From an uncultured Actinomycetes bacterium (GTDB lineage Bacteria > Actinomycetota > Actinomycetes > Nanopelagicales > Nanopelagicaceae): 64,000 nt of DNA. A program made the position numbers and the translations under genes. How positions within the stretch are numbered: position 1 is the first letter of the stretch; each line of letters starts with the position of its first letter. Positions 54,373 to 63,248 of the stretch are shown in pieces. A model generated the notes under the pieces. The model searched no databases, was not told the origin of the DNA, and saw only the letters and a program-made list of their open reading frames with translations. The stretch spans positions 1 through 64,000 of the forward strand of contig CAILHY010000032.1 in assembly GCA_903834145.1 (NCBI GenBank), written 5' to 3'.

Positions 54373-55266
54373 TTAGACCAGAACTACCCACGCCCCACTT
54401 ATTGCAACTTTCACTGAAGAAAGCGGAGTATTTGTGGGCCCGCCGAGCACGGCAGCGGAATTAAATGGGTCATACGCTGCGCCATGGCATGGGCAAAGAA
54501 GAGCCTTATCTGCTGGCGAATACGCAACGGTGCAGCCCTGGTGGGTGCACACTTCCGAATAAGCAAAGACCCCATTTTTGGTGCGAAAGACAATGGCTGG
54601 TTGCCCATCCGGTGTAGAGAATTCATGAGTCTGACCTACGGGAAAATCCGCTAATTTGATGAGTTGCTTGCCACTGGTTGAACCACTTCCCGTGGATGTT
54701 CCGGCAGCACTCTTTTGAGCACCCCGTCCCACGAGCATTGCGGCAATCGCTGCGACACCGACGGCTCCAATACGGATTGCTCCGCGCCGATCCAAGGAGA
54801 CATCGATTTTACGTCGCTTCCCCACAAGGTGAAGAAAGTAGGCAAGCCACAAAACTGCATACGCCGTATCGCTGCCTAAGAAATAGGGCTTCACATGCCA
54901 TGTCACTGCAATCCACAAACCGAGGGACATCGTGAACCCGACAAAGGCGGTCATCGTTGGAGCAATCCATAGCAAAGTCGCGATACCAATTGCGAATTCC
55001 AAAATCATGACCATAACGCCGATTGCTGTGGAGCGCTCAATCATGTGGCGAAAGAGAAATCCAAGTGGAGATGATTTCGAGTAGCCGATTAATTGCTTGC
55101 TAATAGATGTGGTGGATGTCTTACCCAGGAAGCCCGGATCTGTTGCCTTGTCCCAACCACCATAAATCCATGTAACACCAAGCCAGAAACGAATCAGGCG
55201 GATAGCAGGAGATTGGTTTCGCCACGAGGCAACGACGGATCGAAGGTGAGTGCGCATTGTTGTCAT
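54373..55266 (-). CDS. DoxX-like membrane protein fused to a Rieske [2Fe-2S] domain
   Basis: 297 residues from the ATG at 55266; an ATG at 55257 is an alternative. The N-terminal half has about four membrane helices with a DoxX/DoxD-like pattern (RFWLGVTWIYGGWDKATDPGF). A Ser/Gly-rich linker precedes a C-terminal Rieske domain with ligands in CTHQGC and CPCHGAAYD (CxH...CxxH). Likely passes electrons between a membrane quinone-type site and an outer-face partner; DoxD proteins act in thiosulfate:quinone oxidoreductase. Starts 33 bases after the tRNA-Asn gene on the same strand. Confidence 0.85.
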   Translation of the reverse strand: MTTMRTHLRSVVASWRNQSPAIRLIRFWLGVTWIYGGWDKATDPGFLGKTSTTSISKQLIGYSKSSPLGFLFRHMIERSTAIGVMVMILEFAIGIATLLWIAPTMTAFVGFTMSLGLWIAVTWHVKPYFLGSDTAYAVLWLAYFLHLVGKRRKIDVSLDRRGAIRIGAVGVAAIAAMLVGRGAQKSAAGTSTGSGSTSGKQLIKLADFPVGQTHEFSTPDGQPAIVFRTKNGVFAYSEVCTHQGCTVAYSPADKALLCPCHGAAYDPFNSAAVLGGPTNTPLSSVKVAISGAWVVLV

Positions 55267-55299
55267 GTCCCGAAGAATAAACGGTGAACCTGTGAATTG

Positions 55300-55372
55300 C
55301 TCCCTGACTTGGACTCGAACCAAGAACCTGCCGGTTAACAGCCGGCTGCTCTGCCAATTGAGCTATCAGGGA
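55300..55372 (-). tRNA. tRNA-Asn (GTT)
   Basis: 73-base cloverleaf on the minus strand. Acceptor TCCCTGA/TCAGGGA, D-arm AGCTCAATTGGCAGAGC, anticodon loop CTGTTAA with GTT at 55337-55339, T-arm GGTTCGAGTCC, discriminator G. CCA is not encoded. A TTAGAA-18-TAGAGT promoter-like pair lies upstream. It may be read through into the Rieske gene. Confidence 0.97.
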
Positions 55373-55478
55373 CTACTGCATCTGGCGCAGGCGCAAACTC
55401 TAGCGCACCATAGGCGCTCCTTCTAATTCACGAGTAAATCACATGAAAACCACTTGTTCATTGGATTAATGGGAGAAA

Positions 55479-57311
55479 TTAGAGTTCTCCCAGCGCCAAA
55501 TCATGCAAAGTTCGCCGTGTTGCCTCTAATCCCACGAGTTCGGTGAACAAGGCGGTGTATTCGACCTCCTGCGTGACGGGGTTAAGGCGCTGGAGGGTGG
55601 ATTTCACTTCGGCTATGGCCCGACTCATTGTTACCTCGCGAAGCCTGGCAATAATGGATTCCACATATCTGGCAGAAACCTCGCCGTCGGAGCGGATGGG
55701 CTCCACAGAAAGTTCTGCGATCAGCGATTTCATATTCACATCATCTATCGCATCCATTCGTACCGAGGAATCACCATGTTGATCAATGACAAAGCGCAAT
55801 TGTTTATAGGCCGGATGCGTGAAGGCGTCGGATTCAATATCCTTCCAACCCTTTGCCAAATCTGGCATTTGTAGGCGTGATTTCAATACTTCTCGCTCGA
55901 GGGCCAATCGTGGTTCGGAAGGATTTGGACGCCAATCGGCATCAACGACCAGGTCGGTGCTTTCAACGGCAGGCAGACTCTTTACCGAACGCGCAACGAC
56001 GGCAGAAACGGTTTCTACTTCAACGCCTAACCACCCAGCCAAGAGCCTGGTGTATTCGGGGCGTAAAGATTTATCACGGATCTGACTCACAAGTGGGGCC
56101 GCAGCATTGAGTGCATTGACGCGACCCTCTGCCGAATCCAACTTGTGCTGCTTGAGTTCTGTGCGGATAGCAAATTCGAAAAGTGGGACACGACGTGCAA
56201 TGAGGTCACGCAAGGCAAGATCACCTTTTTGTTGGCGAAGGTCGCTCGGGTCTAAACCATCTGGCTCAACCGCAACAAAAGTTTGGGTAACAAATTTCTG
56301 ATCATCATTAAATGCTCGGAGAGCCGCTTTTTGACCCGCGGCATCACCATCGAAAGTAAAGATCACTTCACCGCGAAATGCATCATCATCCATTAATAAG
56401 CGGCGCAAGATGCGAATGTGATCAGTACCAAATGCAGTACCGCAGGTAGCAACAGCAGTAGGAATTCCCGCTAAGTGAGCGGCCATTACATCTGTGTACC
56501 CTTCAACGATTACTGCTTGACGCTTCTTGGCAATTTCTTTCTTAGCAATATCTAGCCCATACAAAACCTGACTCTTCTTATAAATTGGAGTCTCGGGGGT
56601 GTTGAGATATTTCGGTCCACTATCCACATCATCGCTGGCTAACTTGCGAGCGCCAAAACCGACTACGTCACCTGAAATATCGCGAATAGGCCAAGTCAAA
56701 CGATTTCGGAAGCGATCAATCGGTCCGCGTTGCCCCATCTTGGAAAGTCCAGCTACTTCAAGTTCTTCAACGCTAAATCCTTGTGCCCGCAAATGCTTAG
56801 TCAGCGCATCCCATTCATCCGGTGCATAGCCGACTTCAAAAGTTGCGCAAGCGGCTTTATCGAATCCACGTTTTGTTAAAAGGTCACGACCAAATTGTGC
56901 ACCTGATGATTCATTGAGTTGCGTTTGATAGAACTTAGCCGCTGCAGCATTCGCGGCGATCAAACGAGATCGCTGGCCCGGTGGTGTGGATTTACCCGTG
57001 GAATTCTCGTCATATCGCAAGGTGTATCCGATGCGTTCTGCCAGGCGCTCTACCGTTTCAGTAAAGGAAAGGTGATCAATCTTCATCACAAAAGCGATGA
57101 CGTCCCCGCCCACCTGACAGCCAAAGCAATGGAAATAACCTTTACTTGGGGTTACATGGAATGAAGGTGATTTCTCATCGTGAAAGGGGCATAAACCTTT
57201 TTTCTGTCCGCCGCCGGCATTTTTGAGTTGTACATAATCCCCGACGATCTCATCAATCGGCGCTCGGTCACGGATGTAGGCAACATCCTCATCATTGATT
57301 CGACCGCTCAT
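55479..57311 (-). CDS. dnaG: DNA primase
   Basis: 610 residues. Makes RNA primers at the replication fork. N-terminal CHC2 zinc finger (CPFHDEKSPSFH...CFGC), TOPRIM core with VEGYTDVMAAHLAG and FTFDGDAAGQKAA, and a C-terminal helicase-binding region. AGGAT/GGGA before the ATG; a short repeat AGGATAGGC covers the gap to dgt. Conserved actinobacterial neighbourhood with dgt, dus and glyS. Confidence 0.95.
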   Translation of the reverse strand: MSGRINDEDVAYIRDRAPIDEIVGDYVQLKNAGGGQKKGLCPFHDEKSPSFHVTPSKGYFHCFGCQVGGDVIAFVMKIDHLSFTETVERLAERIGYTLRYDENSTGKSTPPGQRSRLIAANAAAAKFYQTQLNESSGAQFGRDLLTKRGFDKAACATFEVGYAPDEWDALTKHLRAQGFSVEELEVAGLSKMGQRGPIDRFRNRLTWPIRDISGDVVGFGARKLASDDVDSGPKYLNTPETPIYKKSQVLYGLDIAKKEIAKKRQAVIVEGYTDVMAAHLAGIPTAVATCGTAFGTDHIRILRRLLMDDDAFRGEVIFTFDGDAAGQKAALRAFNDDQKFVTQTFVAVEPDGLDPSDLRQQKGDLALRDLIARRVPLFEFAIRTELKQHKLDSAEGRVNALNAAAPLVSQIRDKSLRPEYTRLLAGWLGVEVETVSAVVARSVKSLPAVESTDLVVDADWRPNPSEPRLALEREVLKSRLQMPDLAKGWKDIESDAFTHPAYKQLRFVIDQHGDSSVRMDAIDDVNMKSLIAELSVEPIRSDGEVSARYVESIIARLREVTMSRAIAEVKSTLQRLNPVTQEVEYTALFTELVGLEATRRTLHDLALGEL

Positions 57312-57335
57312 AAGTCCCGATCCTACCTATCCTGC

Positions 57336-58559
57336 CTATCCTGGGTGCGAGATCAGCCGCGCGTGAAGAGCGTAGGCGCCAGGATCGGTCAAACTCGCGA
57401 TCTGGTCGATCACCACCCGCAATCTTTGCGAGTCCGAAGAGGCGCGATGCCAATCTTCAAGAAAAAGTGAGTCAAGGGCAATGGGTGCACTTTCATAAAG
57501 GGCTTCAACTAATTGCGTAATGACCACCCGTTGTTTGGCATAACGCTCTTGGGCAAATGGGGCGCTGATCAGGTAATGCCCTGCCACTGATTTAAGGAGA
57601 CCTACTTCAATACGTTGCTCCATAGGAACTTCCAGATCAGCGAAATACCGCGTCAATTTTCCGTCACCATGGATTCTGCGCGTCTCGAGTTCAGCCGAAA
57701 GTACAAAGCGCCCGATCAGTTGGCTCGTCAAATCTTTTACGCGTGCCAGTGATTTATGAGTGCCGTCATAATGTGCCGGCCAACATGAGAGTTTTTGCAA
57801 TCTCGCCAACGCGTCTCGGGCATCAGATTCCGTGACGTCGATTCCATAATCCTCGCGCATAACCTTATGAAGCAAAGGAAGATCCGCTTCAAATTGGGCA
57901 ATAGTCAATTGCCCAGCTACTAGTGCATCTTCTAGGTCATGCACCGAATAGGAAACATCATCTGACCAATCCATAATTTGCGCCTCAATACAGCGCGCCC
58001 TATCTGGAGTGGCTGATCGCATCCAGCTAAATATTTCTAAATCATCGTCATAGACGCCGTATTTTCTAACGCCTTCAGATTTCCCCCACGGATATTTCGT
58101 CACGGCGTCCAGTGATGCCCTCGAAAGATTCAGACCGACAGAGCGGCCATGAGGTGTCAGCGTTTTCGCCTCAAGACGAGTTAGTAAACGAAAACTCTGC
58201 GCATTACCTTCAAAACCTCCACAACCTTCGGCGAGTATTGCCAATGCACCCTCGCCATTGTGACCAAAAGGTGGATGCCCAAGGTCGTGAGATAAACATG
58301 ACGTGTCGAGAAGATCAGGATCGGCCCCGAGTGAATCACCGAGCTCACGACCAATTTGCGCGACTTCTAGTGAATGAGTCAGTCGTGTGCGTTGGAAATC
58401 ATTCTCCCCGGGCACGGCAACTTGGGTTTTAGCGCCAAGGCGGCGAAGGGATGCTGAGTGAATGACGCGAGCGCGATCTCGCATAAATTCTGTGCGACCG
58501 GAACGTTTTGCTGGTTCATAAACAAAACGTTCTAAATCGCTCTCGCTATAGCCGTTCAT
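57336..58559 (-). CDS. dgt: Deoxyguanosinetriphosphate triphosphohydrolase-like protein
   Basis: 407 residues from the ATG at 58559; a GTG at 58592 would overlap the upstream gene by 20 bases. HD-domain dNTPase: THSLEVAQIGRELG and CLSHDLGHPPFGHNGE carry the metal-binding His and Asp, and the longer substrate pocket MDWSDDVSYSVHDLEDA follows. Controls dNTP pools; set beside primase as in many actinobacteria. Confidence 0.92.
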   Translation of the reverse strand: MNGYSESDLERFVYEPAKRSGRTEFMRDRARVIHSASLRRLGAKTQVAVPGENDFQRTRLTHSLEVAQIGRELGDSLGADPDLLDTSCLSHDLGHPPFGHNGEGALAILAEGCGGFEGNAQSFRLLTRLEAKTLTPHGRSVGLNLSRASLDAVTKYPWGKSEGVRKYGVYDDDLEIFSWMRSATPDRARCIEAQIMDWSDDVSYSVHDLEDALVAGQLTIAQFEADLPLLHKVMREDYGIDVTESDARDALARLQKLSCWPAHYDGTHKSLARVKDLTSQLIGRFVLSAELETRRIHGDGKLTRYFADLEVPMEQRIEVGLLKSVAGHYLISAPFAQERYAKQRVVITQLVEALYESAPIALDSLFLEDWHRASSDSQRLRVVIDQIASLTDPGAYALHARLISHPG

Positions 58560-58572
58560 ATCTCCAATGTTA

Positions 58573-59217
58573 TTACTGACCAAGGTGATCACTCACATGA
58601 ATCCCGCGACGCCCCAACGTTACGTAGGCTAAATAAGCGCCTGTCTCTCGAATTAAATAATGAAAGGAGACCTTCCCTAGGGAATTAGGGCCGGTTCGCA
58701 CCGGCGAGCAGTAGCTTTTTGCGCCCATATCGTTGGCAATCGTCGTGGCTCTAAAGCAGTGGTAGGGATCAGTAACGATCAGAACGCTATGGATATTTCT
58801 GCGCTTCATCTCTGCGATATAACTTTGAGTGCTAACGAATGTGTCCCGCCCTTTTTCAATTGCCATCACTGCTGACTTCTTAATGCCATGTGCAAGCAAC
58901 CAGGCTTTGCTAGATGCTGCCTCAGTTGTGCGGTCACCTGGCGCGCCAGCGCCCACGGTAATAATCGCGGGTGCTTCACCAAGATCAAAAACTCGTTTTG
59001 CCTCAATGAGTCGCGCTTCCAGTGCCTGCGTAGGGACTCCATTGAATTGGGCAGTACCCAGAACCACTATTACATCGGCTACATCGGCTACATCGGCGTG
59101 AGCAATAGTTTGGTTATGCGCGGCGTAATAGGTTTTTATGACGACAAAGGTCGGAACCACGAGCACCAACAAAATAAAAGCACCCACCACTTTGCGAAAT
59201 ATTTTGAAAGCAAACAT
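58573..59217 (-). CDS. YdcF/DUF218-like membrane-anchored protein
   Basis: 214 residues from the ATG at 59217, just after the dus stop. One N-terminal membrane helix (VVGAFILLVLVVPTFVVIK) followed by a DUF218 domain: VIVVLGTAQFNGVPTQALEARLIEAKRVFDLG, TVGAGAPGDRTTEAA and LIVTDPYHCFRA. Members affect envelope polymers; the precise role is not known. Confidence 0.85.
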   Translation of the reverse strand: MFAFKIFRKVVGAFILLVLVVPTFVVIKTYYAAHNQTIAHADVADVADVIVVLGTAQFNGVPTQALEARLIEAKRVFDLGEAPAIITVGAGAPGDRTTEAASSKAWLLAHGIKKSAVMAIEKGRDTFVSTQSYIAEMKRRNIHSVLIVTDPYHCFRATTIANDMGAKSYCSPVRTGPNSLGKVSFHYLIRETGAYLAYVTLGRRGIHVSDHLGQ

Positions 59218-59218
59218 C

Positions 59219-60385
59219 TCAACCGCCCGAAAATGCATCTTCGAGTTCAACATGTGCTAACTCGTCAGGATCCTTAAGCCATCCATCAGGAAGCGTGACC
59301 GGTCGGCCATGGCTAGTACGTCCGCGAGGCGCATCTCCTACTGAAATTGGATAAGGCTGATCAACAAGCTGATCAAGAAGTCCGCGAAATTCTGCCAGGG
59401 TGGAGACCATTCCAAATTGACGACGAAGCGCGCTATGGACTCTAAAACCTTTGAGATACCAAGCCATATGTTTGCGCAAATCACGACAGCCACGTTCTTC
59501 AGATTCGAAGTAGTCAACGATTAATTCTCCGTGACGAAACATAATCTCGCGCACTTCAAAAAGAGTAGGAAGGTGCCTGGTTTCATCCCCCGCAAACGCA
59601 GCAACTAAATCAGTAAATAGCCAAGGACGGCCTAGACAACCGCGACCTACAACAACACCCGCACATCCGCTTTCATTCATCATGGCCATGCCATCGGCGC
59701 CGCTCCAAATATCTCCATTACCTAACACGGGCACTCCCGTGGGTTTGAGGTGCTCAACAAGGCGGGTGATTGCACTCCAATCCGATTTTCCTTCATACAT
59801 CTGAGCCGCGGTCCTTGCATGAAGAGCCACCCAATTAACGCCGAGATTCGCTGCAGTGGTTGCGGCCTCTAAATACGTTTCATGATCGCTATCAATGCCG
59901 ATTCGCATCTTCACAGTGACAGGTATTCCAAATGGTTTGGCCGCTTCTACCGCCGCTCCAACAATTGCAGAAAAAAGCCGGCGTTTATAAGGCAGAGCGG
60001 CTCCCCCACCTTTGCGCGTTACTTTAGGCACGGGGCAACCAAAATTCATATCAATGTGGTCGGCTAAGTTTTCACTTCCCAGCATTGTTACAGCAGCTTT
60101 CATCGCATCGGGATCCACGCTATATAACTGAACGGATCGAGGCCACTCACCTTTGCCGGGCACAATCATGCGAAGCGTTTCCGGACGGCGTTCAATCAAG
60201 GCACGTGCCGTCACCATTTCAGAAACAAAAAGGCCAGCACCTTGTTCGCGACAGAGAGTGCGAAAGGGAGCATTAGTAATGCCCGCCATCGGAGCCAAGA
60301 CCACAGGCGGATTAATTGAATAATCCCCCGTAGCTAACCGAAGGGTTAAGGGATTTATGACCCGAGAAGTCGTGGCGCTAACCAT
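59219..60385 (-). CDS. dus: tRNA-dihydrouridine synthase
   Basis: 388 residues. FMN enzyme that reduces uridine in the D-loop of t[21 protein letters not shown] near residue 30, [20 protein letters not shown] with the catalytic Cys, [15 protein letters not shown] and GNGDIWSG. It starts inside the end of glyS (31-base overlap) because there is no later good start. Confidence 0.93.
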   Translation of the reverse strand: MVSATTSRVINPLTLRLATGDYSINPPVVLAPMAGITNAPFRTLCREQGAGLFVSEMVTARALIERRPETLRMIVPGKGEWPRSVQLYSVDPDAMKAAVTMLGSENLADHIDMNFGCPVPKVTRKGGGAALPYKRRLFSAIVGAAVEAAKPFGIPVTVKMRIGIDSDHETYLEAATTAANLGVNWVALHARTAAQMYEGKSDWSAITRLVEHLKPTGVPVLGNGDIWSGADGMAMMNESGCAGVVVGRGCLGRPWLFTDLVAAFAGDETRHLPTLFEVREIMFRHGELIVDYFESEERGCRDLRKHMAWYLKGFRVHSALRRQFGMVSTLAEFRGLLDQLVDQPYPISVGDAPRGRTSHGRPVTLPDGWLKDPDELAHVELEDAFSGG

Positions 60386-61734
60386 GCCTCTACTTGATCA
60401 AGTGCAATGCGCTCTTGTCCCATGGTGTCGCGGTCGCGAATTGTTACAGCGTGGTCATCGAGAGTGTCGAAGTCCACGGTGATGCAATACGGGGTTCCGA
60501 TTTCATCTTGGCGACGATAACGACGACCGATAGCACCGGCATCATCGAAATCAATATTCCAATTCTTACGTAACTGCGCAGCGAGATCGCGCGCTTTTGG
60601 CGAGAGATCGGCATTGCGAGATAAAGGCAACACTGCAGCCTTAACGGGCGCCAGACGATGATCAAGTTTGAGCACGGCACGCTTTTCCATTTCGCCCTTG
60701 CTATTGGGGGCCTCATCTTCAGTAAAGGCGTCCATCAAAAAAGTAAGTGTGCAACGGTCAACTCCTGCTGCGGGTTCGATGACATAAGGAGTCCATCGCT
60801 CATTCTTTTCTTGATCAAACCAAGAGAGATCTTTGCCCGATGCTGACGAGTGGGCTTTGAGGTCGAAATCACCACGGTTGGCAATGCCTTCAAGTTCTCC
60901 CCATTCAGTGCCAGCAAATTCAAATTTGTATTCGATATCTGCAGTCCGTTTGGAATAATGCGACAACTTCTCTTTTGGGTGATCGTAAATGCGAAGACGC
61001 TCTGGGTTAATACCAAGATCTGTATACCAAGCCATCCGAGTATCGAGCCAATATTGATGCCAATCTTCGTCGGTCCCTGGCACAACAAAAAATTCCATTT
61101 CCATCTGCTCGAATTCGCGAGTACGGAAAATAAAGTTTCCTGGAGTAATTTCGTTGCGGAAAGATTTACCAATTTGGCCAATGCCAAATGGCGGCTTCTT
61201 CCGCGATGTTGTTGCTACGTTATCGAAGTTGATAAAGATTCCTTGGGCGGTCTCAGGACGCAAGTACGCTAAACCAGATTCATCCTCGACCGGTCCAAGG
61301 TAAGTCTTGAGCAATCCTGAGAACTGTTTTGGCGTAGTGAATTGACCCTTGTTGCCACATGCTGGGCAATTTACTTCTGCCAAAGATTCAGGTTGGCGCT
61401 TATTTTTAGCTGCAAATGCTTCTTCCAAATGATCAGCGCGATAGCGCTTGTGACATGACGTACATTCAGTGAGCGGGTCAGAGAAAGTTGAGACGTGACC
61501 AGAGGCTTCCCATACTTCGCGCGCCAAGATGACGCAGGAATCTAATCCCACAACATCATCGCGACCGGTGACCATGGATTTCCACCATTGACGTTTCACA
61601 TTGTTCTTGAGTTCGATCCCCAGGGGACCGTAATCCCACGCAGCTCGAAGGCCGCCATAAATTTCGCTGGAAGGGTAAACAAATCCTCGGCGCTTGGCCA
61701 AACTCACAATGGTTTCTAAACGATCAGTGGCCAT
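60355..61734 (-). CDS. glyS: Glycine-tRNA ligase (single-chain type)
   Basis: 459 residues from the ATG at 61734 (GGAG six bases upstream). Class II synthetase. Motifs: [17 protein letters not shown] near the start, motif 2-like [34 protein letters not shown]-terminal anticodon-binding domain. Cysteine pairs ([13 protein letters not shown]) bind zinc in the insertion. The homodimeric actinobacterial form. Confidence 0.95.
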   Translation of the reverse strand: MATDRLETIVSLAKRRGFVYPSSEIYGGLRAAWDYGPLGIELKNNVKRQWWKSMVTGRDDVVGLDSCVILAREVWEASGHVSTFSDPLTECTSCHKRYRADHLEEAFAAKNKRQPESLAEVNCPACGNKGQFTTPKQFSGLLKTYLGPVEDESGLAYLRPETAQGIFINFDNVATTSRKKPPFGIGQIGKSFRNEITPGNFIFRTREFEQMEMEFFVVPGTDEDWHQYWLDTRMAWYTDLGINPERLRIYDHPKEKLSHYSKRTADIEYKFEFAGTEWGELEGIANRGDFDLKAHSSASGKDLSWFDQEKNERWTPYVIEPAAGVDRCTLTFLMDAFTEDEAPNSKGEMEKRAVLKLDHRLAPVKAAVLPLSRNADLSPKARDLAAQLRKNWNIDFDDAGAIGRRYRRQDEIGTPYCITVDFDTLDDHAVTIRDRDTMGQERIALDQVEAWLAPRLLGS

Positions 61735-61803
61735 ACAAATCTCCATCCGGCTGGCTGTCGGCGGTGAACAACTGGTGAAAGTTGCAACCCTTATTGAATA
61801 AGT

Positions 61804-62088
61804 TTACTGGCTCTGACTATTTTCATAGGCACCGGGTTCATCAAGGGCCTGGGCCAATAATGGAATTACTTCCATTTTCACTTTCGTGGAACTCAGCGCC
61901 CTGCGATAGGAGCCCACATTTGCCCATTTCGTCATCAAGACCCACAAAGTTGAGTCATCAAGATTCTGGCCTGATTCACCATCTAGGTATCCAGCGCATT
62001 CACTCAGAGCACCACGCGCTGCCTCGAGTTGAGCTTGGAATTGCCCAGCATCAGACAAGGGGACGCTAAAGCGGGCAATTGCGAGCAT
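61804..62088 (-). CDS. ABM-fold (monooxygenase-like) protein
   Basis: 94 residues. Ferredoxin-like ABM pattern: AIARFSVPLSDAGQFQAQLEAA, GYLDGESGQNLDDSTLWVLMTKW, and IPLLAQALDEPGAYE. A gene of this kind is regularly found next to glyS in actinobacteria. Biochemical role unknown. Its promoter (-10 TAGGCT at 62095-62100, -35 TTGTCA at 62119-62124) lies partly inside the Zur-type box, and the mRNA appears leaderless, so zinc control is likely. Confidence 0.82.
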   Translation of the reverse strand: MLAIARFSVPLSDAGQFQAQLEAARGALSECAGYLDGESGQNLDDSTLWVLMTKWANVGSYRRALSSTKVKMEVIPLLAQALDEPGAYENSQSQ

Positions 62089-62094
62089 GGACCG

Positions 62095-62124
62095 AGCCTA
62101 GCCCCTTGAAAGTGAAAATGACAA
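62095..62124 (-). promoter_or_regulatory. Promoter of the ABM-fold gene
   Basis: On the minus strand -35 TTGTCA (62119-62124), 18-base spacer, -10 TAGGCT (62095-62100), six bases to the ATG at 62088. Leaderless. The -35 overlaps the Zur-type box. Confidence 0.55.
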
Positions 62125-62133
62125 TCATTTTCA
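62113..62133. promoter_or_regulatory. zur box: Zur-type operator, perfect 9-3-9 palindrome
   Basis: TGAAAATGA, CAA, TCATTTTCA: perfect nine-base arms around three bases, matching the Fur/Zur family consensus. Both -35 elements of the divergent ABM and ZIP genes lie within it. The Fur-family gene next to the transporter is the obvious binder. Confidence 0.85.
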
Positions 62134-62146
62134 TTTCTGTTACCTT
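62118..62146 (+). promoter_or_regulatory. Promoter of the ZIP transporter gene
   Basis: -35 ATGACA (62118-62123), 17-base spacer, -10 TACCTT (62141-62146), then six bases to the ATG at 62153. No ribosome site, so the mRNA should be leaderless. The -35 lies within the operator. Confidence 0.6.
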
Positions 62147-62152
62147 TTTGCC

Positions 62153-62890
62153 ATGAACATTGCCATCGTCTTTGCCGCCTTAACGGTCGGGGCAACAACT
62201 CTGGGCGGATACGTTGCGTTGCGATCGAAGGATCGCTTCCACTTGCTGCTGGGACTTTCAGCTGGATTGCTGCTGGGCCTTGTCGGCTTTGATCTTCTGC
62301 CGGAAGTCTTTAAAGACAATCACCAAGTAGTCGGTGGCGTTCGGGCCGTCTCCATTGCCATCGTTGGCGGATTTCTCCTGCTGCACATTTTGGAGCGACT
62401 ATTTGGTTCGCACGAACCTGCTGAATCTGATTATGGACACGATCACGAACACCACAACATCGCCGGCACCTTAGGTGCAATTGCCATGGGTGGCCATGTC
62501 TTTCTCGATGGCATAGGTCTGGGCGTCGCATTCCGTGTCAGTAATGCATTGGGTATAGCCGTCTTCCTTGCCATTGTTGTCCATGCCTTTAGCGATGGAC
62601 TCAACACCGTCTCACTCTTGATCAAAAGTGGACAATGGAGTGAACGGGCTAAATTACTTCTTGTTGTTGATGCTGCCGCGCGATTATCCGGCGCCGCTAT
62701 CGGTTCCTATCTCGCACTAAATTCTTCATGGCTCTCACTCTACCTCGCATTATTTTCTGGTTTCGTTATCTACTTGGCAACTTCACATATCTTGCCCGAA
62801 GCACATTCCAGACACCCATCCAAATGGACACTCGCTGCAACTGCACTGGGCGTTGGGATCATGTGGTTAGTCGTGGCTTTCAGTGCGTAA
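62153..62890 (+). CDS. ZIP family metal (zinc) transporter
   Basis: 245 residues, about eight membrane helices. His-rich loop YGHDHEHHN near residue 95, metal-path motifs HVFLDGIGLG (about 120) and HAFSDGLNTV (about 142). Brings zinc or a similar divalent ion into the cytoplasm. Derepressed when zinc is scarce, judging by the operator over its promoter. The last eight bases overlap the zur start. Confidence 0.9.
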   Translation: MNIAIVFAALTVGATTLGGYVALRSKDRFHLLLGLSAGLLLGLVGFDLLPEVFKDNHQVVGGVRAVSIAIVGGFLLLHILERLFGSHEPAESDYGHDHEHHNIAGTLGAIAMGGHVFLDGIGLGVAFRVSNALGIAVFLAIVVHAFSDGLNTVSLLIKSGQWSERAKLLLVVDAAARLSGAAIGSYLALNSSWLSLYLALFSGFVIYLATSHILPEAHSRHPSKWTLAATALGVGIMWLVVAFSA

Positions 62891-63248
62891 ATCCGTTAGC
62901 GGTGTATTGGCGACTCTCGAACATGTCGGTGGATTTGCCAGTGCGCAGGAGCTCTACCAACTGATGCATCGCGATGGGGCAAAAATTGGCCTCACCACCG
63001 TATATCGGTCTCTCCAAACGTTAGTTGAGGGAAATCTCGTAGATATTTTGCGACGCGAAGATGGCGAAGCTATTTATCGTCTCTGCGGTGAAAACCATCA
63101 TCACCACTTAGTGTGTAAAAGTTGTGGCAAAACTGTAGAAATTGAAGGCGGCGCCATTGAGAAGTGGGCAAAGACCATTGCTAGCGAAAATGGTTTCCGC
63201 GATGTCGGACATACTGCCGAACTCTTTGGAACCTGCGCTAACTGCTAA
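62883..63248 (+). CDS. zur: Fur-family zinc-responsive repressor
   Basis: 121 residues, GTG start. Winged helix with GFASAQELYQLMHRDGAKIGLTTVYRSLQTL, then a dimerisation domain with HHHHLVCKSCG and a final CANC, the two CxxC pairs of the structural zinc. Shares a transcript with the zinc transporter and should bind the box at 62113. Stop overlaps the convergent hydrolase by 11 bases. Confidence 0.9.
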   Translation: MRKSVSGVLATLEHVGGFASAQELYQLMHRDGAKIGLTTVYRSLQTLVEGNLVDILRREDGEAIYRLCGENHHHHLVCKSCGKTVEIEGGAIEKWAKTIASENGFRDVGHTAELFGTCANC

